A stretch of DNA of 64,000 nt, taken from contig OZ254082.1 in NCBI GenBank assembly GCA_965267535.1, forward strand, positions 3,534,001 through 3,598,000, given 5' to 3'. The notes under the pieces were generated by a model. That model worked only from the letters and a program-made list of their open reading frames with translations, did no database searches and was not told the DNA's origin. The DNA comes from CAXBNB01 sp965267535. GTDB taxonomy: Bacteria > Bacteroidota > Bacteroidia > Cytophagales > Cyclobacteriaceae. Positions 9,265 through 17,191 of the stretch are shown here, one piece after another; position 1 is the stretch's first letter, and each line of letters opens with the position of its first letter. Position numbers and translations under genes: made by a program.

Positions 9265-10134
9265 GTGAAAGCCACTCCCCAAAAAGCCCCCCTATACGAA
9301 AACATACCTTCATCTGAGCAATCCTCTATCAGGGCTTTTGTGTTTGAAAACAAAGAATTTGACGGACACTGGCACTATCATCCGGAAGCTGAGCTCACCT
9401 TTATTCTCCGAAGCAGCGGCCTAAGGTATGTAGGCAATCATGTTAGCAATTTCACACCTGGAGACTTGGTTTTACTGGCCCCAAACACACCGCATTGCTG
9501 GAAAAACACCCATCCGCTTACTTCACCCGCTAAAGCCATCGTAATTCAATGGAAACCTGACACACTACACGCCATACCGGAATTCACCCCATTTCACCAG
9601 CTGATAAAAAAAGCCGGAGCTGGCCTGTGGTTTCATGCCATACATCCTCCTCAAATAGAACAGCTCCTGCTTAAACTGCTTTGCGCCAACCCAATAAACA
9701 AATACATGCATTTTATACAGCTGTTGTCGCTGCTGACCGAATCAAAACACACAACCCTGGCAAGCGCATCCTTTTCCTCGTCCGATCCGGCATCATCCGA
9801 AAGCAGACTAAATACCGTCATCGATTTTGTAAAAGAAAAGTATACTGGTAAAATAAAACTACTGGAGGTAGCACAAAAAGTACACATGACAGAGCAGTCA
9901 TTTTCCCGCTTTTTTAGCAAGACCATGCAAAAGCCTTTTTTCAATTACCTCAATGAGTTTCGGATTAATATGGCCTGCACTTTATTGGTAGATACAGACA
10001 GGCAAGTTGCTGAAATCGGGTTTTCTTGTGGATACGAAAGCCTCCCTTTTTTCTACAAACAATTCAAAAAAATCAAAGGGATATCTCCTCTTCAGTATCG
10101 CAGACAGCACATTTCCAGACACATGCAGTCCTAG
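9265..10134 (+). CDS. AraC family transcriptional regulator with cupin sensor
   Basis: This 289-residue DNA-binding protein has an N-terminal cupin pocket (HWHYHPEAELTFIL, residues about 32-45, then FTPGDLVLLAPNTPHCW) and a C-terminal AraC double helix-turn-helix from about residue 190. Recognition features include LLEVAQKVHMTEQSFSRFF and the second HTH, VAEIGFSCGYESLPFFYKQFKKIKGISPLQYR. It starts with GTG and is divergent from the PhyH gene, its likely target. The stop overlaps the convergent TPR gene by 4 bp. AraC proteins of this architecture usually sense a sugar-like ligand through the cupin. Confidence 0.9.
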   Translation: MKATPQKAPLYENIPSSEQSSIRAFVFENKEFDGHWHYHPEAELTFILRSSGLRYVGNHVSNFTPGDLVLLAPNTPHCWKNTHPLTSPAKAIVIQWKPDTLHAIPEFTPFHQLIKKAGAGLWFHAIHPPQIEQLLLKLLCANPINKYMHFIQLLSLLTESKHTTLASASFSSSDPASSESRLNTVIDFVKEKYTGKIKLLEVAQKVHMTEQSFSRFFSKTMQKPFFNYLNEFRINMACTLLVDTDRQVAEIGFSCGYESLPFFYKQFKKIKGISPLQYRRQHISRHMQS

Positions 10135-10730
10135 TTTTTTGAGTCTTTTTCTCTTTCAGACTTGGGCTTCAGCTGCCCCCTCAAGTACAGATTGTATTCA
10201 TCACATGTAAGCTTACCTTCTATACCCGAGTAGCTACAAGTCACATATTTGAGCTCAAATGTTCCCTTGGTTATCACGACTCCACTGCCCTTACACACAG
10301 GGCAAAGCACCATATCTCCCGGACAGTCTATTCTGGTGTTAGATGTGAGCGACTTTTCCGTCTCGGCTATTTCCTCATCCCTCTCTGCCAGATACTCTTT
10401 ATTGGCCAATTCTAGGTATTTTACTGTCTCATCAAAATATGCACCACTGGTTCCTTTCAGCTCTACATACTTATTCAGCCAGTCTATCGCCTGCTTGTAT
10501 TTTTTCAGGTGAAAAGAATTTCTGCCAAAATAATACGTCAGCTCACTGGGGAGCTTGCCTATGTTTGCCATAGCAAATCGAAGCAGCTTATCAGCCTCCT
10601 CGTATTTACCATCCAGCATAGCCTCATACCCCTTGTCCATGCTGGTTACAGCTTTGGGATTGGGAGAAGTTTGCCCCCAGGCATTGATCGCAAACAATAA
10701 AAATATTTTTAGTATATATACTCGCATCAA
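10131..10730 (-). CDS. Exported TPR-like protein with a Cys-rich tail
   Basis: The protein has 199 residues with an N-terminal signal (VYILKIFLLFAINAWGQ). About two tetratricopeptide-like helix pairs follow (GYEAMLDGKYEEADKLLRFAM ... YYFGRNSFHLKKYKQAIDWLNKYVEL). Residues from about 135 hold a cysteine cluster, CPGDMVLCPVCKGSGVV, resembling one repeat of a DnaJ CxxCxGxG zinc finger, then a further Cys pair (VTCSYSGIEGKLTC). I do not recognise a named family. A Met one codon later is an equally good start. It overlaps the convergent AraC gene by 4 bp and is not in an evident operon. Confidence 0.65.
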   Translation of the reverse strand: MMRVYILKIFLLFAINAWGQTSPNPKAVTSMDKGYEAMLDGKYEEADKLLRFAMANIGKLPSELTYYFGRNSFHLKKYKQAIDWLNKYVELKGTSGAYFDETVKYLELANKEYLAERDEEIAETEKSLTSNTRIDCPGDMVLCPVCKGSGVVITKGTFELKYVTCSYSGIEGKLTCDEYNLYLRGQLKPKSEREKDSKN

Positions 10731-10941
10731 ATTGTCAGGCTAAATTACTTATCTAAATGCAATACTTTCACATAGGTTGCCATAATTTTCCCAAACAGGC
10801 AGAAGACAAACCACCCGACACTACACTGTACTATAATTAACAATCTGACCAATAAACCTTCTATATGGATAGATAATGTTTAATAAAAGCGACCTATTGC
10901 TAAAAAGCTTTCAATAATTCGTCACTTTATTCAACTATTAT

Positions 10942-10972
10942 TTTGATTTATAAAAGAGTTAGTCAATATTTG
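10942..10972 (+). promoter_or_regulatory. Promoter of the aromatic amino-acid operon
   Basis: TTTG at 10942-10945 and AATATTTG at 10965-10972 (7 of 8 to TAnnTTTG) are separated by 19 bp. Transcription would begin near 10979, about a dozen bases before the leader peptide ATG. Confidence 0.55.
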
Positions 10973-10990
10973 TGCCTCAAAATAAGAAAA

Positions 10991-11050
10991 ATGAAAAGAG
11001 CATACGGATATTACTTTTATTTTTATTTCTTCGATCAGAAATGGGGTTGA
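10991..11050 (+). CDS. Aromatic leader peptide (pheL-like)
   Basis: A 19-codon frame encodes MKRAYGYYFYFYFFDQKWG. Ten of nineteen residues are aromatic: five Tyr, four Phe, one Trp, with Tyr/Phe codons clustered at codons 5-14. It lies between a promoter and an intrinsic terminator, 85 bp before the prephenate dehydratase gene, exactly where a pheL-type attenuator peptide is expected. Ribosome stalling on these codons when charged tRNA-Phe or tRNA-Tyr is scarce would leave 11042-11048 free to pair with the terminator's 5' arm. The composition makes a chance frame very unlikely. Confidence 0.88.
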   Translation: MKRAYGYYFYFYFFDQKWG

Positions 11051-11085
11051 AAAGTGAATTCTATATGCATATAAGAAATACTAAG

Positions 11086-11111
11086 AAGCCCCAAAACATG
11101 GGGCTTTTTTT
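11086..11111 (+). terminator. Attenuator terminator upstream of pheA
   Basis: AAGCCCC (11086-11092) pairs with GGGGCTT (11100-11106) around a 7-nt loop and runs into seven T. It lies 36 bp after the leader peptide stop and 25 bp before pheA. An alternative helix is visible: TGGGGTT at 11042-11048, at the end of the leader frame, can pair with 11087-11093 and would prevent the terminator. Confidence 0.85.
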
Positions 11112-11135
11112 ATGGGCAATATTTAAAAACAAACA

Positions 11136-11990
11136 ATGAAAATCGGCATACAAGGAGTTAAGGGTTCTTTTCACGACTTAGCAGCGTCGTTATACTTTCA
11201 TAGCGACAGCTACGAAATTCAGCCGTTCAGCGAATTTCGTTCGCTAGCCAAAGCCGTGAGCAACAAAGAACTAGACTATGGTGTGATGGCCATCGAAAAC
11301 ACGATAGCCGGAAGCATCTTGCCCAACTATGCCCTGATGAGTGAATACGGCCTGGAAATTTCCGGCGAAGTATACTGCCGTATAGAAATGAGCTTTCTGG
11401 TAAACCCGGGAATCAAAATCGAAAACATCAAGCATGTATACTCGCACCCCATGGCTTTGCTGCAATGCGCCGATTTTTTAGGAAAGCATCCGCACATAAA
11501 GCTAAATGAAGCAGAAGACACAGCTGATAGCGCCCGGATGATCAAAGAAAAACAACTTTTTGACAGTGCCGCCATAGCCAGCCATAGGGCAGCCGAAATA
11601 TTTGGATTGGAGGTGCTGGAAGAAAACATCGAAACCAACAAAGAGAACTATACACGCTTCCTCATACTCAAGGGGAGAATGAACGGCTTTAACCAAAAAG
11701 CCGAAAAAGCATCACTCAGCTTGGTAACCAACCACAAACCCGGCAGCCTGGCAGATACGCTGATGATTTTCAAAAACTACAACCTAAACATGACCAAAAT
11801 ACAGTCTATACCCATACTGGGAAAGCCGTATAAATACTCCTTTAATATAGATGTGGTCTGGGAAGAATATGAAGACTTTCTAAACGCCATGAAAGAAGTA
11901 AAGAAGACTGCCGGATCGCTCCGAATACTCGGCGAGTACAAAAGAGGCAATAGCCCGGCACAAGTAGACTCCATACCCGTACTGAAATAA
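11136..11990 (+). CDS. pheA: Prephenate dehydratase
   Basis: This 284-residue cytoplasmic enzyme converts prephenate to phenylpyruvate, the committed step to phenylalanine. Residues 1-180 form the PDT domain: it opens KIGIQGVKGSFHDLAA, has the conserved VMAIENTIAGSI segment and ends with the NKENYTRFLIL motif whose Thr is catalytic. Residues about 192-272 form an ACT domain (SLVTNHKPGSLADTLMIFKNYNLNMTKIQSIP) that binds phenylalanine for feedback inhibition. It lacks an N-terminal chorismate mutase, which in this operon is fused to DAHP synthase. It is first in a four-gene operon behind the leader attenuator; the next gene starts 2 bp after its stop. Confidence 0.95.
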   Translation: MKIGIQGVKGSFHDLAASLYFHSDSYEIQPFSEFRSLAKAVSNKELDYGVMAIENTIAGSILPNYALMSEYGLEISGEVYCRIEMSFLVNPGIKIENIKHVYSHPMALLQCADFLGKHPHIKLNEAEDTADSARMIKEKQLFDSAAIASHRAAEIFGLEVLEENIETNKENYTRFLILKGRMNGFNQKAEKASLSLVTNHKPGSLADTLMIFKNYNLNMTKIQSIPILGKPYKYSFNIDVVWEEYEDFLNAMKEVKKTAGSLRILGEYKRGNSPAQVDSIPVLK

Positions 11991-11992
11991 CC

Positions 11993-13153
11993 ATGATACA
12001 AACAGCCAATAGATTAAACAGCGTGCAGGAATACTACTTTTCCAGAAAACTGGAAGAGATACGACAGATGAATGCCGCCGGCAAAGATGTAATTAACCTG
12101 GGCATAGGCTCTCCCGACCTGGCGCCTGCTCCTGCAGTAACAGATGCACTGAGTCAGTCTGCTGCCAACCCCAAAAACCACGGATACCAATCGTACCGCT
12201 CTATTGAGGAGCTGCGTGTAGCTATTGCTGAGTTTTACAACCAACACTTTGGCGTAAACCTCAACCCTAAGACAGAAATACTGCCACTACTGGGATCTAA
12301 AGAAGGGGTCATGTACATCTCTATGGCGTTTCTCAATCCCGGCGACACTGTATTGATCCCCAACCCGGGCTACCCTGCGTACGAGGCTGTGGCTAAGATG
12401 ATAGAAGCCAATCCGGTGCGCTACAACCTAAACAAAGACAATAGCTGGGCACCCGATCTGGCAAGCATCGATTCTGAAACCCGTAAAAAGGCTAAAATCA
12501 TGTGGGTCAATTACCCCAACATGCCCACGGGTGCTGACGGATCGAAAGAAATATTTGACAACCTGATTCAGTTTGGAAAAGAAAACAACATCCTGATCTG
12601 CAATGACAACCCTTACAGCTTTATCCTCAACGATACTCCCAAAAGCATACTGGCTCAGGACTCAGCTAAAGAACATTGCCTCGAACTAAACTCCATGAGC
12701 AAGGCCTTTAACATGGCTGGCTGGCGAGTAGGTATGGTTTCCGGACATCAGGAATACATAGATGCTATACTCAAAGTAAAATCTAATGTAGACTCAGGCA
12801 TGTTCAAGCCCGTGCAGGAAGCTGCTATTGCAGCTTTGCAGCTTTCTAGCGACTGGATAGCCGAAAACAACGTAGTATATAAGAAAAGAAAAGCCAAAGC
12901 TGCCGAGCTGCTGCACACCATTGGGTGTGAGTTTGACGAAAATCAGGTAGGCATGTTTCTATGGGCCACTAATCCGGCTGGTCGCCAGAGTGAGGAGTTT
13001 ATAGAAGAAATCCTTCAAAAGGCGCACGTATTTATCACGCCGGGCACCATATTCGGTTCCAATGGCGAGGGGTTTGTTCGCGTATCCCTCTGCTCTACCG
13101 AAGAAAAATTCAGCGAATCGATAGCGAGAATTAAAAAAGCAGGAATATCATGA
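11993..13153 (+). CDS. Class I aminotransferase of aromatic amino-acid synthesis
   Basis: This is a 386-residue fold-type I PLP enzyme. The N-terminus carries INLGIGSPDLAPAP, the middle IMWVNYPNMPTGADG, and the PLP lysine lies in LNSMSKAFNMAGWRVGM near residue 235. A C-terminal conserved arginine segment reads GFVRVSLCST. Its position between prephenate dehydratase and prephenate dehydrogenase argues that it transaminates phenylpyruvate and 4-hydroxyphenylpyruvate, or prephenate itself. Sequence alone would also permit aspartate or LL-diaminopimelate-type substrates. The stop overlaps the start of tyrA by 4 bp, indicating translational coupling. Confidence 0.9.
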   Translation: MIQTANRLNSVQEYYFSRKLEEIRQMNAAGKDVINLGIGSPDLAPAPAVTDALSQSAANPKNHGYQSYRSIEELRVAIAEFYNQHFGVNLNPKTEILPLLGSKEGVMYISMAFLNPGDTVLIPNPGYPAYEAVAKMIEANPVRYNLNKDNSWAPDLASIDSETRKKAKIMWVNYPNMPTGADGSKEIFDNLIQFGKENNILICNDNPYSFILNDTPKSILAQDSAKEHCLELNSMSKAFNMAGWRVGMVSGHQEYIDAILKVKSNVDSGMFKPVQEAAIAALQLSSDWIAENNVVYKKRKAKAAELLHTIGCEFDENQVGMFLWATNPAGRQSEEFIEEILQKAHVFITPGTIFGSNGEGFVRVSLCSTEEKFSESIARIKKAGIS

Positions 13154-14049
13154 AAGTAGCTATAATAGGACTGGGTCTTATCGGTGGTTCTGTAGGGCTG
13201 GGGTTGAAAAAAAACACTTCCGGCACTCACATCATTGGTATAGACAAAAACCCTGAAAACGGCACGAAAGCTCTTCAACTGAACCTCGTCGATGAGGTTT
13301 GCTCACTCGAAGAAGGTATAGCCAAAGCCGACACGGTTGTAATAGCCATACCGGTAGACCAAACAATAGCGCTACTACCCAATATACTGAACAACATCAG
13401 TAGCAATACCGTTGTTTTGGATATGGGATCTACCAAAGGCCAGCTTTGCAGATCCATAGCAGGTCACCCCAACAGACCTGCATTTGTAGCCACACACCCG
13501 ATAGCCGGTACTGAAAACAGCGGCCCGGAGGCTGCTTTTGACAGCCTGTATCAAAACAAAACCGGCATACTTTGCGATGTAGAAAAAAGCGCTCCACACG
13601 CCGTATCTACAGCACGCAACCTATACACTGCCCTCGGCATGAAGATTATAGAAATGGGAAGCGAGGCACATGACCTTCATATAGCGTATGTATCTCACTT
13701 GTCTCATATCAGCTCCTTTGTACTGGGACAAACGGTACTGGAAATAGAAAAAGACGAAAAAAGTATATTCAATATGGCCGGAAGTGGTTTTGCCTCAACT
13801 GTACGTTTGGCAAAAAGCTCCCCCAACATGTGGGCTCCCATATTTAGCCAAAACAAAGAACACATATCCAAGTCATTGGGTACATATATAGAAAACTTAC
13901 AGGCCTTTAAGGCCATGATAGACAATGAAAACACTGACGGCATGTATGAAGCAATGAAACATGCCAATCAGATACGCAAAGTACTGGACGGCATAGACAT
14001 ACAGGCGCTCAATGCCAAACCCAAGACACCCGTAAACGAAGAAGTATAA
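13150..14049 (+). CDS. tyrA: Prephenate dehydrogenase
   Basis: This 299-residue NAD(P)-dependent enzyme oxidatively decarboxylates prephenate to 4-hydroxyphenylpyruvate for tyrosine. It opens with a Rossmann motif IIGLGLIGGSVGLGL (residues 4-18). The substrate-site signature ATHPIAGTENSGPEAA lies near residue 115 and the catalytic-helix region AYVSHLSHISSFVL near residue 178. The C-terminal half is the helical dimerisation domain; no ACT domain is attached. The ATG overlaps the aminotransferase stop, and the DAHP synthase gene follows 19 bp later. Confidence 0.94.
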   Translation: MKVAIIGLGLIGGSVGLGLKKNTSGTHIIGIDKNPENGTKALQLNLVDEVCSLEEGIAKADTVVIAIPVDQTIALLPNILNNISSNTVVLDMGSTKGQLCRSIAGHPNRPAFVATHPIAGTENSGPEAAFDSLYQNKTGILCDVEKSAPHAVSTARNLYTALGMKIIEMGSEAHDLHIAYVSHLSHISSFVLGQTVLEIEKDEKSIFNMAGSGFASTVRLAKSSPNMWAPIFSQNKEHISKSLGTYIENLQAFKAMIDNENTDGMYEAMKHANQIRKVLDGIDIQALNAKPKTPVNEEV

Positions 14050-14068
14050 ACATATAAAGCAAAATAGA

Positions 14069-15178
14069 ATGAAAATCAATTTGAATTTATCTCCAATAGA
14101 AAATTGGATCCCGGGTTTGAAAGAGCCCTTGGTAATTTCCGGCCCATGTAGTGCCGAAAGCGAAGAGCAGGTAATGGCAGTAGCCAAAGAACTGAAGAAA
14201 AACCCTAAAGTAAAAGTATTTCGGGCAGGTATATGGAAGCCCCGTACCCGTCCCAATTCTTTTGAAGGTATTGGCGAAGTAGGATTACAGTGGCTCAAAA
14301 GAGTAAAAGAAGAAACTGGCCTGCTCACTTCTGTAGAAGTAGCCAAAGCCTCTCACGTAGAGCTGGCCCTAAAATACGATGTGGACATTATCTGGATTGG
14401 TGCACGTACGTCGGTAAACCCTTTTTCTGTACAGGAAATAGCCGATGCTCTACAAGGTATCGACATCCCTGTATTGGTTAAAAACCCGATCAACCCCGAC
14501 CTTCAACTCTGGATCGGTGCACTGGAAAGAATCAACCAGGCAGGCATCACCAAACTTGGAGCTATACACAGGGGTTTTTCTCCACTGAGCGACTCAGAAT
14601 ACCGCAACGAACCCATGTGGAGCATACCAGTAGAGCTGGAAAGACTTATACCTAACCTCCCTATTATATGCGACCCCAGCCATATTTCGGGTAACCGCGT
14701 ACTCATAGAACCTGTAAGTCAGAAAGCATACGATTTGCAAATGAATGGTCTGATGATCGAATGCCACACAGACCCTGACAATGCACTCAGTGATGCCAAA
14801 CAACAAATCACACCAAAAACACTGGAGAAGATTCTCGACAGGCTGATCATAAGAGATCCGGAAACCAGCGACGTGGATTTTGAACTGAGACTAAAAGAGC
14901 TTAGAAAAAAAATAGATCAAATCGACCATGACATACTCGAGGTAATGGGTGCCCGAATGCAAGTAGCTGAAGAAATAGCGCTGCACAAAAAGGAGCACAA
15001 CATTACAATCCTGCAAAAAGGCCGGTACGACGAGATTATGAACAACCGAATCGAACAGGGTAAAAAATTCTTACTGAAAGAAGAATTTGTAAAGGACCTG
15101 TATGAAATGATTCATGAAAATTCGATCAAACGACAAACTGAAGTAATGAACAAGCATTCGGCTGAAAACGCCGACTAA
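14069..15178 (+). CDS. DAHP synthase/chorismate mutase fusion
   Basis: The protein of 369 residues joins two shikimate-pathway activities. Residues about 15-265 are a DAHP synthase of the KDO8P-synthase-like type (VISGPCSAESEEQ, FRAGIWKPRTRPNSFEG, IWIGARTSVNPF, PIICDPSHISGNR, MIECHTDPDNALSD), which condenses PEP and erythrose 4-phosphate. Residues about 275-355 are an AroQ-type chorismate mutase helical bundle (LRKKIDQIDHDILEVMGARMQVAEEIALHKK). In such fusions the mutase domain can also act as the sensor for prephenate feedback. This arrangement is common in Bacteroidota. It is the last gene of the operon and completes routes to both Phe and Tyr from chorismate. Confidence 0.94.
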   Translation: MKINLNLSPIENWIPGLKEPLVISGPCSAESEEQVMAVAKELKKNPKVKVFRAGIWKPRTRPNSFEGIGEVGLQWLKRVKEETGLLTSVEVAKASHVELALKYDVDIIWIGARTSVNPFSVQEIADALQGIDIPVLVKNPINPDLQLWIGALERINQAGITKLGAIHRGFSPLSDSEYRNEPMWSIPVELERLIPNLPIICDPSHISGNRVLIEPVSQKAYDLQMNGLMIECHTDPDNALSDAKQQITPKTLEKILDRLIIRDPETSDVDFELRLKELRKKIDQIDHDILEVMGARMQVAEEIALHKKEHNITILQKGRYDEIMNNRIEQGKKFLLKEEFVKDLYEMIHENSIKRQTEVMNKHSAENAD

Positions 15179-15207
15179 TTACACCGCTTTTTCATTCTAT
15201 TTTGAAC

Positions 15208-15280
15208 AAAGAGGCTGGTTTATACGCTCAGCCATACGGCAAAATACTGCTAAATCTGATTTTTTAGGTCAGCCTCTTTT
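15208..15280 (+). terminator. Possible terminator of the aromatic operon
   Basis: AAAGAGGCTG (15208-15217) is complementary to CAGCCTCTTT (15270-15279), followed by a T-rich stretch, with a 52-nt interior that itself contains a small GGCTG/CAGCC pairing. The long loop makes it weaker than the other terminators here, but the place, just after the last operon gene, is right. Confidence 0.45.
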
Positions 15281-15417
15281 CCTCTCTCACTCATCGACTC
15301 ATCGAGAGGTTTTGTCTTTCACATGGCTTCAGTGAGCCAAAAAAAGACCATATCGTTTTTTATATGCCTGGCTATCCTCATTTTTGGGGTACAAAAAACA
15401 TCAATTGTTTTAGTAGT

Positions 15418-16200
15418 ATGAAAAAACGAACAACAACCCTCAATTTTATTTTTGCACTCATATTACTACTGTGTGCAACCTGCGGTCAGGACTCTGAATC
15501 TCCCAATCCTGATGACAACAACAACTCCACTGACCCCAATACCTATAAGCAAGCAGTAGGAAAAGCAGCTAACGACATCTTATCTGCCGGCAACTACGAC
15601 GGCATAACACTGGAAATAATAGCCGTAGACGGCTACCAACTGGAAGATGCAGTAATCAATGATTTTAAAGCATTTATAGAACAAGTTGCTAACAAACCAA
15701 AAGGAATTACCATAAAGAAGTCGACTGTATCAGCACCGGGACTAGCCCCCTATTCTGTCACCGATCTGATAAGTTTCGAAGACAACAACCGAACGCAGTT
15801 TAACAAAGACAAACAACTGACCATCTACATGTTTATCACAGAAGATGCGTACACCAATCAAAACGTTTTAGGGCTGGCATACCGCAGCACTTCATTTGCT
15901 ATAATGGGGGGGCGTATCAAAGAACTCACCGGAGGTTTTGGTCAACCCTCCGAAAAACTGGTCTTACAAACCGTGCTCCGCCATGAATTGGGACACCTGC
16001 TCGGACTAGTAAATGTAGGTACGCCTATGCAATCGGATCACCAGGATACACAAAACGGACATCACTGTGATGTAGACAATTGCCTGATGTACTATGCCGT
16101 AGAAACCAGCGATTTTTTATCCAATATCGTGAATAGCTCAGAGCCACCTGCTCTCGACAGCCAATGCAGGGCTGACTTGCGTGCCAATGGTGGAAAATAA
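15418..16200 (+). CDS. Lipoprotein zinc metalloprotease, archaemetzincin-like motif
   Basis: This 260-residue protein begins at ATG 15418, which puts the signal peptide FIFALILLLCATC at the N-terminus; upstream in-frame codons to 15364 look non-coding. The Cys around residue 22 suggests a lipoprotein on the cell envelope. The zinc site HELGHLLGL lies at residues 189-197. The third metzincin ligand is not in the usual place (Asn instead of His at 199). Instead HHCDVDNCLM at 215-224 repeats the archaemetzincin pattern HC-x4-C-x-M after a 15-residue insertion, so H215 or H216 may be the third ligand and M224 the Met-turn. It stands alone between the aromatic operon and tRNA-Leu. The substrate is unknown. 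Confidence 0.75.
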   Translation: MKKRTTTLNFIFALILLLCATCGQDSESPNPDDNNNSTDPNTYKQAVGKAANDILSAGNYDGITLEIIAVDGYQLEDAVINDFKAFIEQVANKPKGITIKKSTVSAPGLAPYSVTDLISFEDNNRTQFNKDKQLTIYMFITEDAYTNQNVLGLAYRSTSFAIMGGRIKELTGGFGQPSEKLVLQTVLRHELGHLLGLVNVGTPMQSDHQDTQNGHHCDVDNCLMYYAVETSDFLSNIVNSSEPPALDSQCRADLRANGGK

Positions 16201-16242
16201 AAGCTAATCGATTGATTATCAAAAAGAAAGGGAGAGAAAAAG

Positions 16243-16324
16243 TGCGCACGAGAGGATTCGAACCTCCACGCCCGAAGGCACTGCCGCCTGAAGACAGCAC
16301 GTCTACCAATTTCGCCACGTGCGC
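16243..16324 (-). tRNA. tRNA-Leu (CAG)
   Basis: On the minus strand this is an 82-nt class II tRNA. The acceptor stem is GCGCACG/CGTGCGC with discriminator A. The anticodon stem CTGTC/GGCAG holds loop TTCAGGC with anticodon CAG. The variable arm is TGCCTTCGGGCGT and the T-loop TTCGAAT. No CCA is encoded. Confidence 0.93.
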
Positions 16325-16621
16325 GTGGCTGCAAATATAGAAATAAAGTTTATACTACCCCACCGAAGACAAAAAGTATTGAAAAAAATATGAGGTTTTT
16401 ACCCCTGTAGTTTATGGAGTCGGAAATGGGATTGACTGAGTCGATCTACGGTTGTGATAAGTTGTACAACCTGTCTGTTGAAGATAGTTAAATCTCTTTT
16501 GAAATATCTATTGAGGAAAAACACTCATAAGAGAGAAAACCAAGCTGTGTTTTGAAAATTTCTTAAGCCTCTGTCACTTAATCACTATTGCGTATAGGTC
16601 AAAAACCCATTGAAGTAAAGC

Positions 16622-17020
16622 CTAAATTGCATCTACCCGTTGCAATTCCAACTCTTCACCTATAGCTATAAATGCTTTCTGAGTCGAGGAATTATACACT
16701 ATTTCCATGGATTGCTTTTCTCTGCCATCACTGCTACCCAACCACACCTCATAAAAGTATGTGCTTACATCCATCACACTTACTTTCTCTACAAACTTTA
16801 CTACACTCACCTGCATAACATTACCATACACATCCGGAACCATAAATGTATGATCCAGTTCCAACTCTACCTTATCGTTGCTCGCTTCTATCGCATACAC
16901 TCCAGACAAGTGCCTGACTTGCTCTATACCCTGCCCTTTACTCACTACTACTATACCTACTATTATGGCCAGCATGATAATTATGGATTCAAAATTTCTA
17001 GATCTCGGTATCGCTTTCAT
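16622..17020 (-). CDS. Small membrane-anchored or exported protein, unknown
   Basis: A 132-residue protein starting at ATG 17020 (the frame stays open to 17059) has one hydrophobic N-terminal segment (SIIIMLAIIVGIVVVSKG). A soluble beta-rich remainder follows (YAIEASNDKVELELDH ... STYFYEVWLGSSDGREKQSMEIVYNSSTQKAFIAI). I do not recognise a family. The N-terminal segment has no lipobox and could be an anchor or an uncleaved signal. It has no operon partner, and a long palindromic terminator lies upstream between it and the GH27 gene. Confidence 0.5.
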   Translation of the reverse strand: MKAIPRSRNFESIIIMLAIIVGIVVVSKGQGIEQVRHLSGVYAIEASNDKVELELDHTFMVPDVYGNVMQVSVVKFVEKVSVMDVSTYFYEVWLGSSDGREKQSMEIVYNSSTQKAFIAIGEELELQRVDAI

Positions 17021-17134
17021 ATCTATTTTGTTTAATAAATAAAAATAAACATTAAACAATAATAATGTTTAATGATATAAATGAATAGTTAAACAAAATG
17101 AAATACTAAAAATGACGTGCAGATGACATAAAAC

Positions 17135-17174
17135 AAAAAAGCCCCTGTAGATAATTATCTACAGGGGCTTTTTC
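17135..17174 (-). terminator. Long palindromic terminator after the GH27 gene
   Basis: AAAGCCCCTGTAGATAA is followed directly by its exact reverse complement, giving a 17-bp stem, with A-runs and T-runs outside, so it can act in both directions. The minus-strand GH27 gene ends 18 bp away and is the natural user. Confidence 0.88.
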
Positions 17175-17191
17175 TATACCACCGAAACTTA

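Noticed and set aside
16325..16621. Possible RNA gene between tRNA-Leu and the small exported protein gene
   Set aside because: I looked for stems, promoters and tRNA-like arms and found nothing beyond chance.
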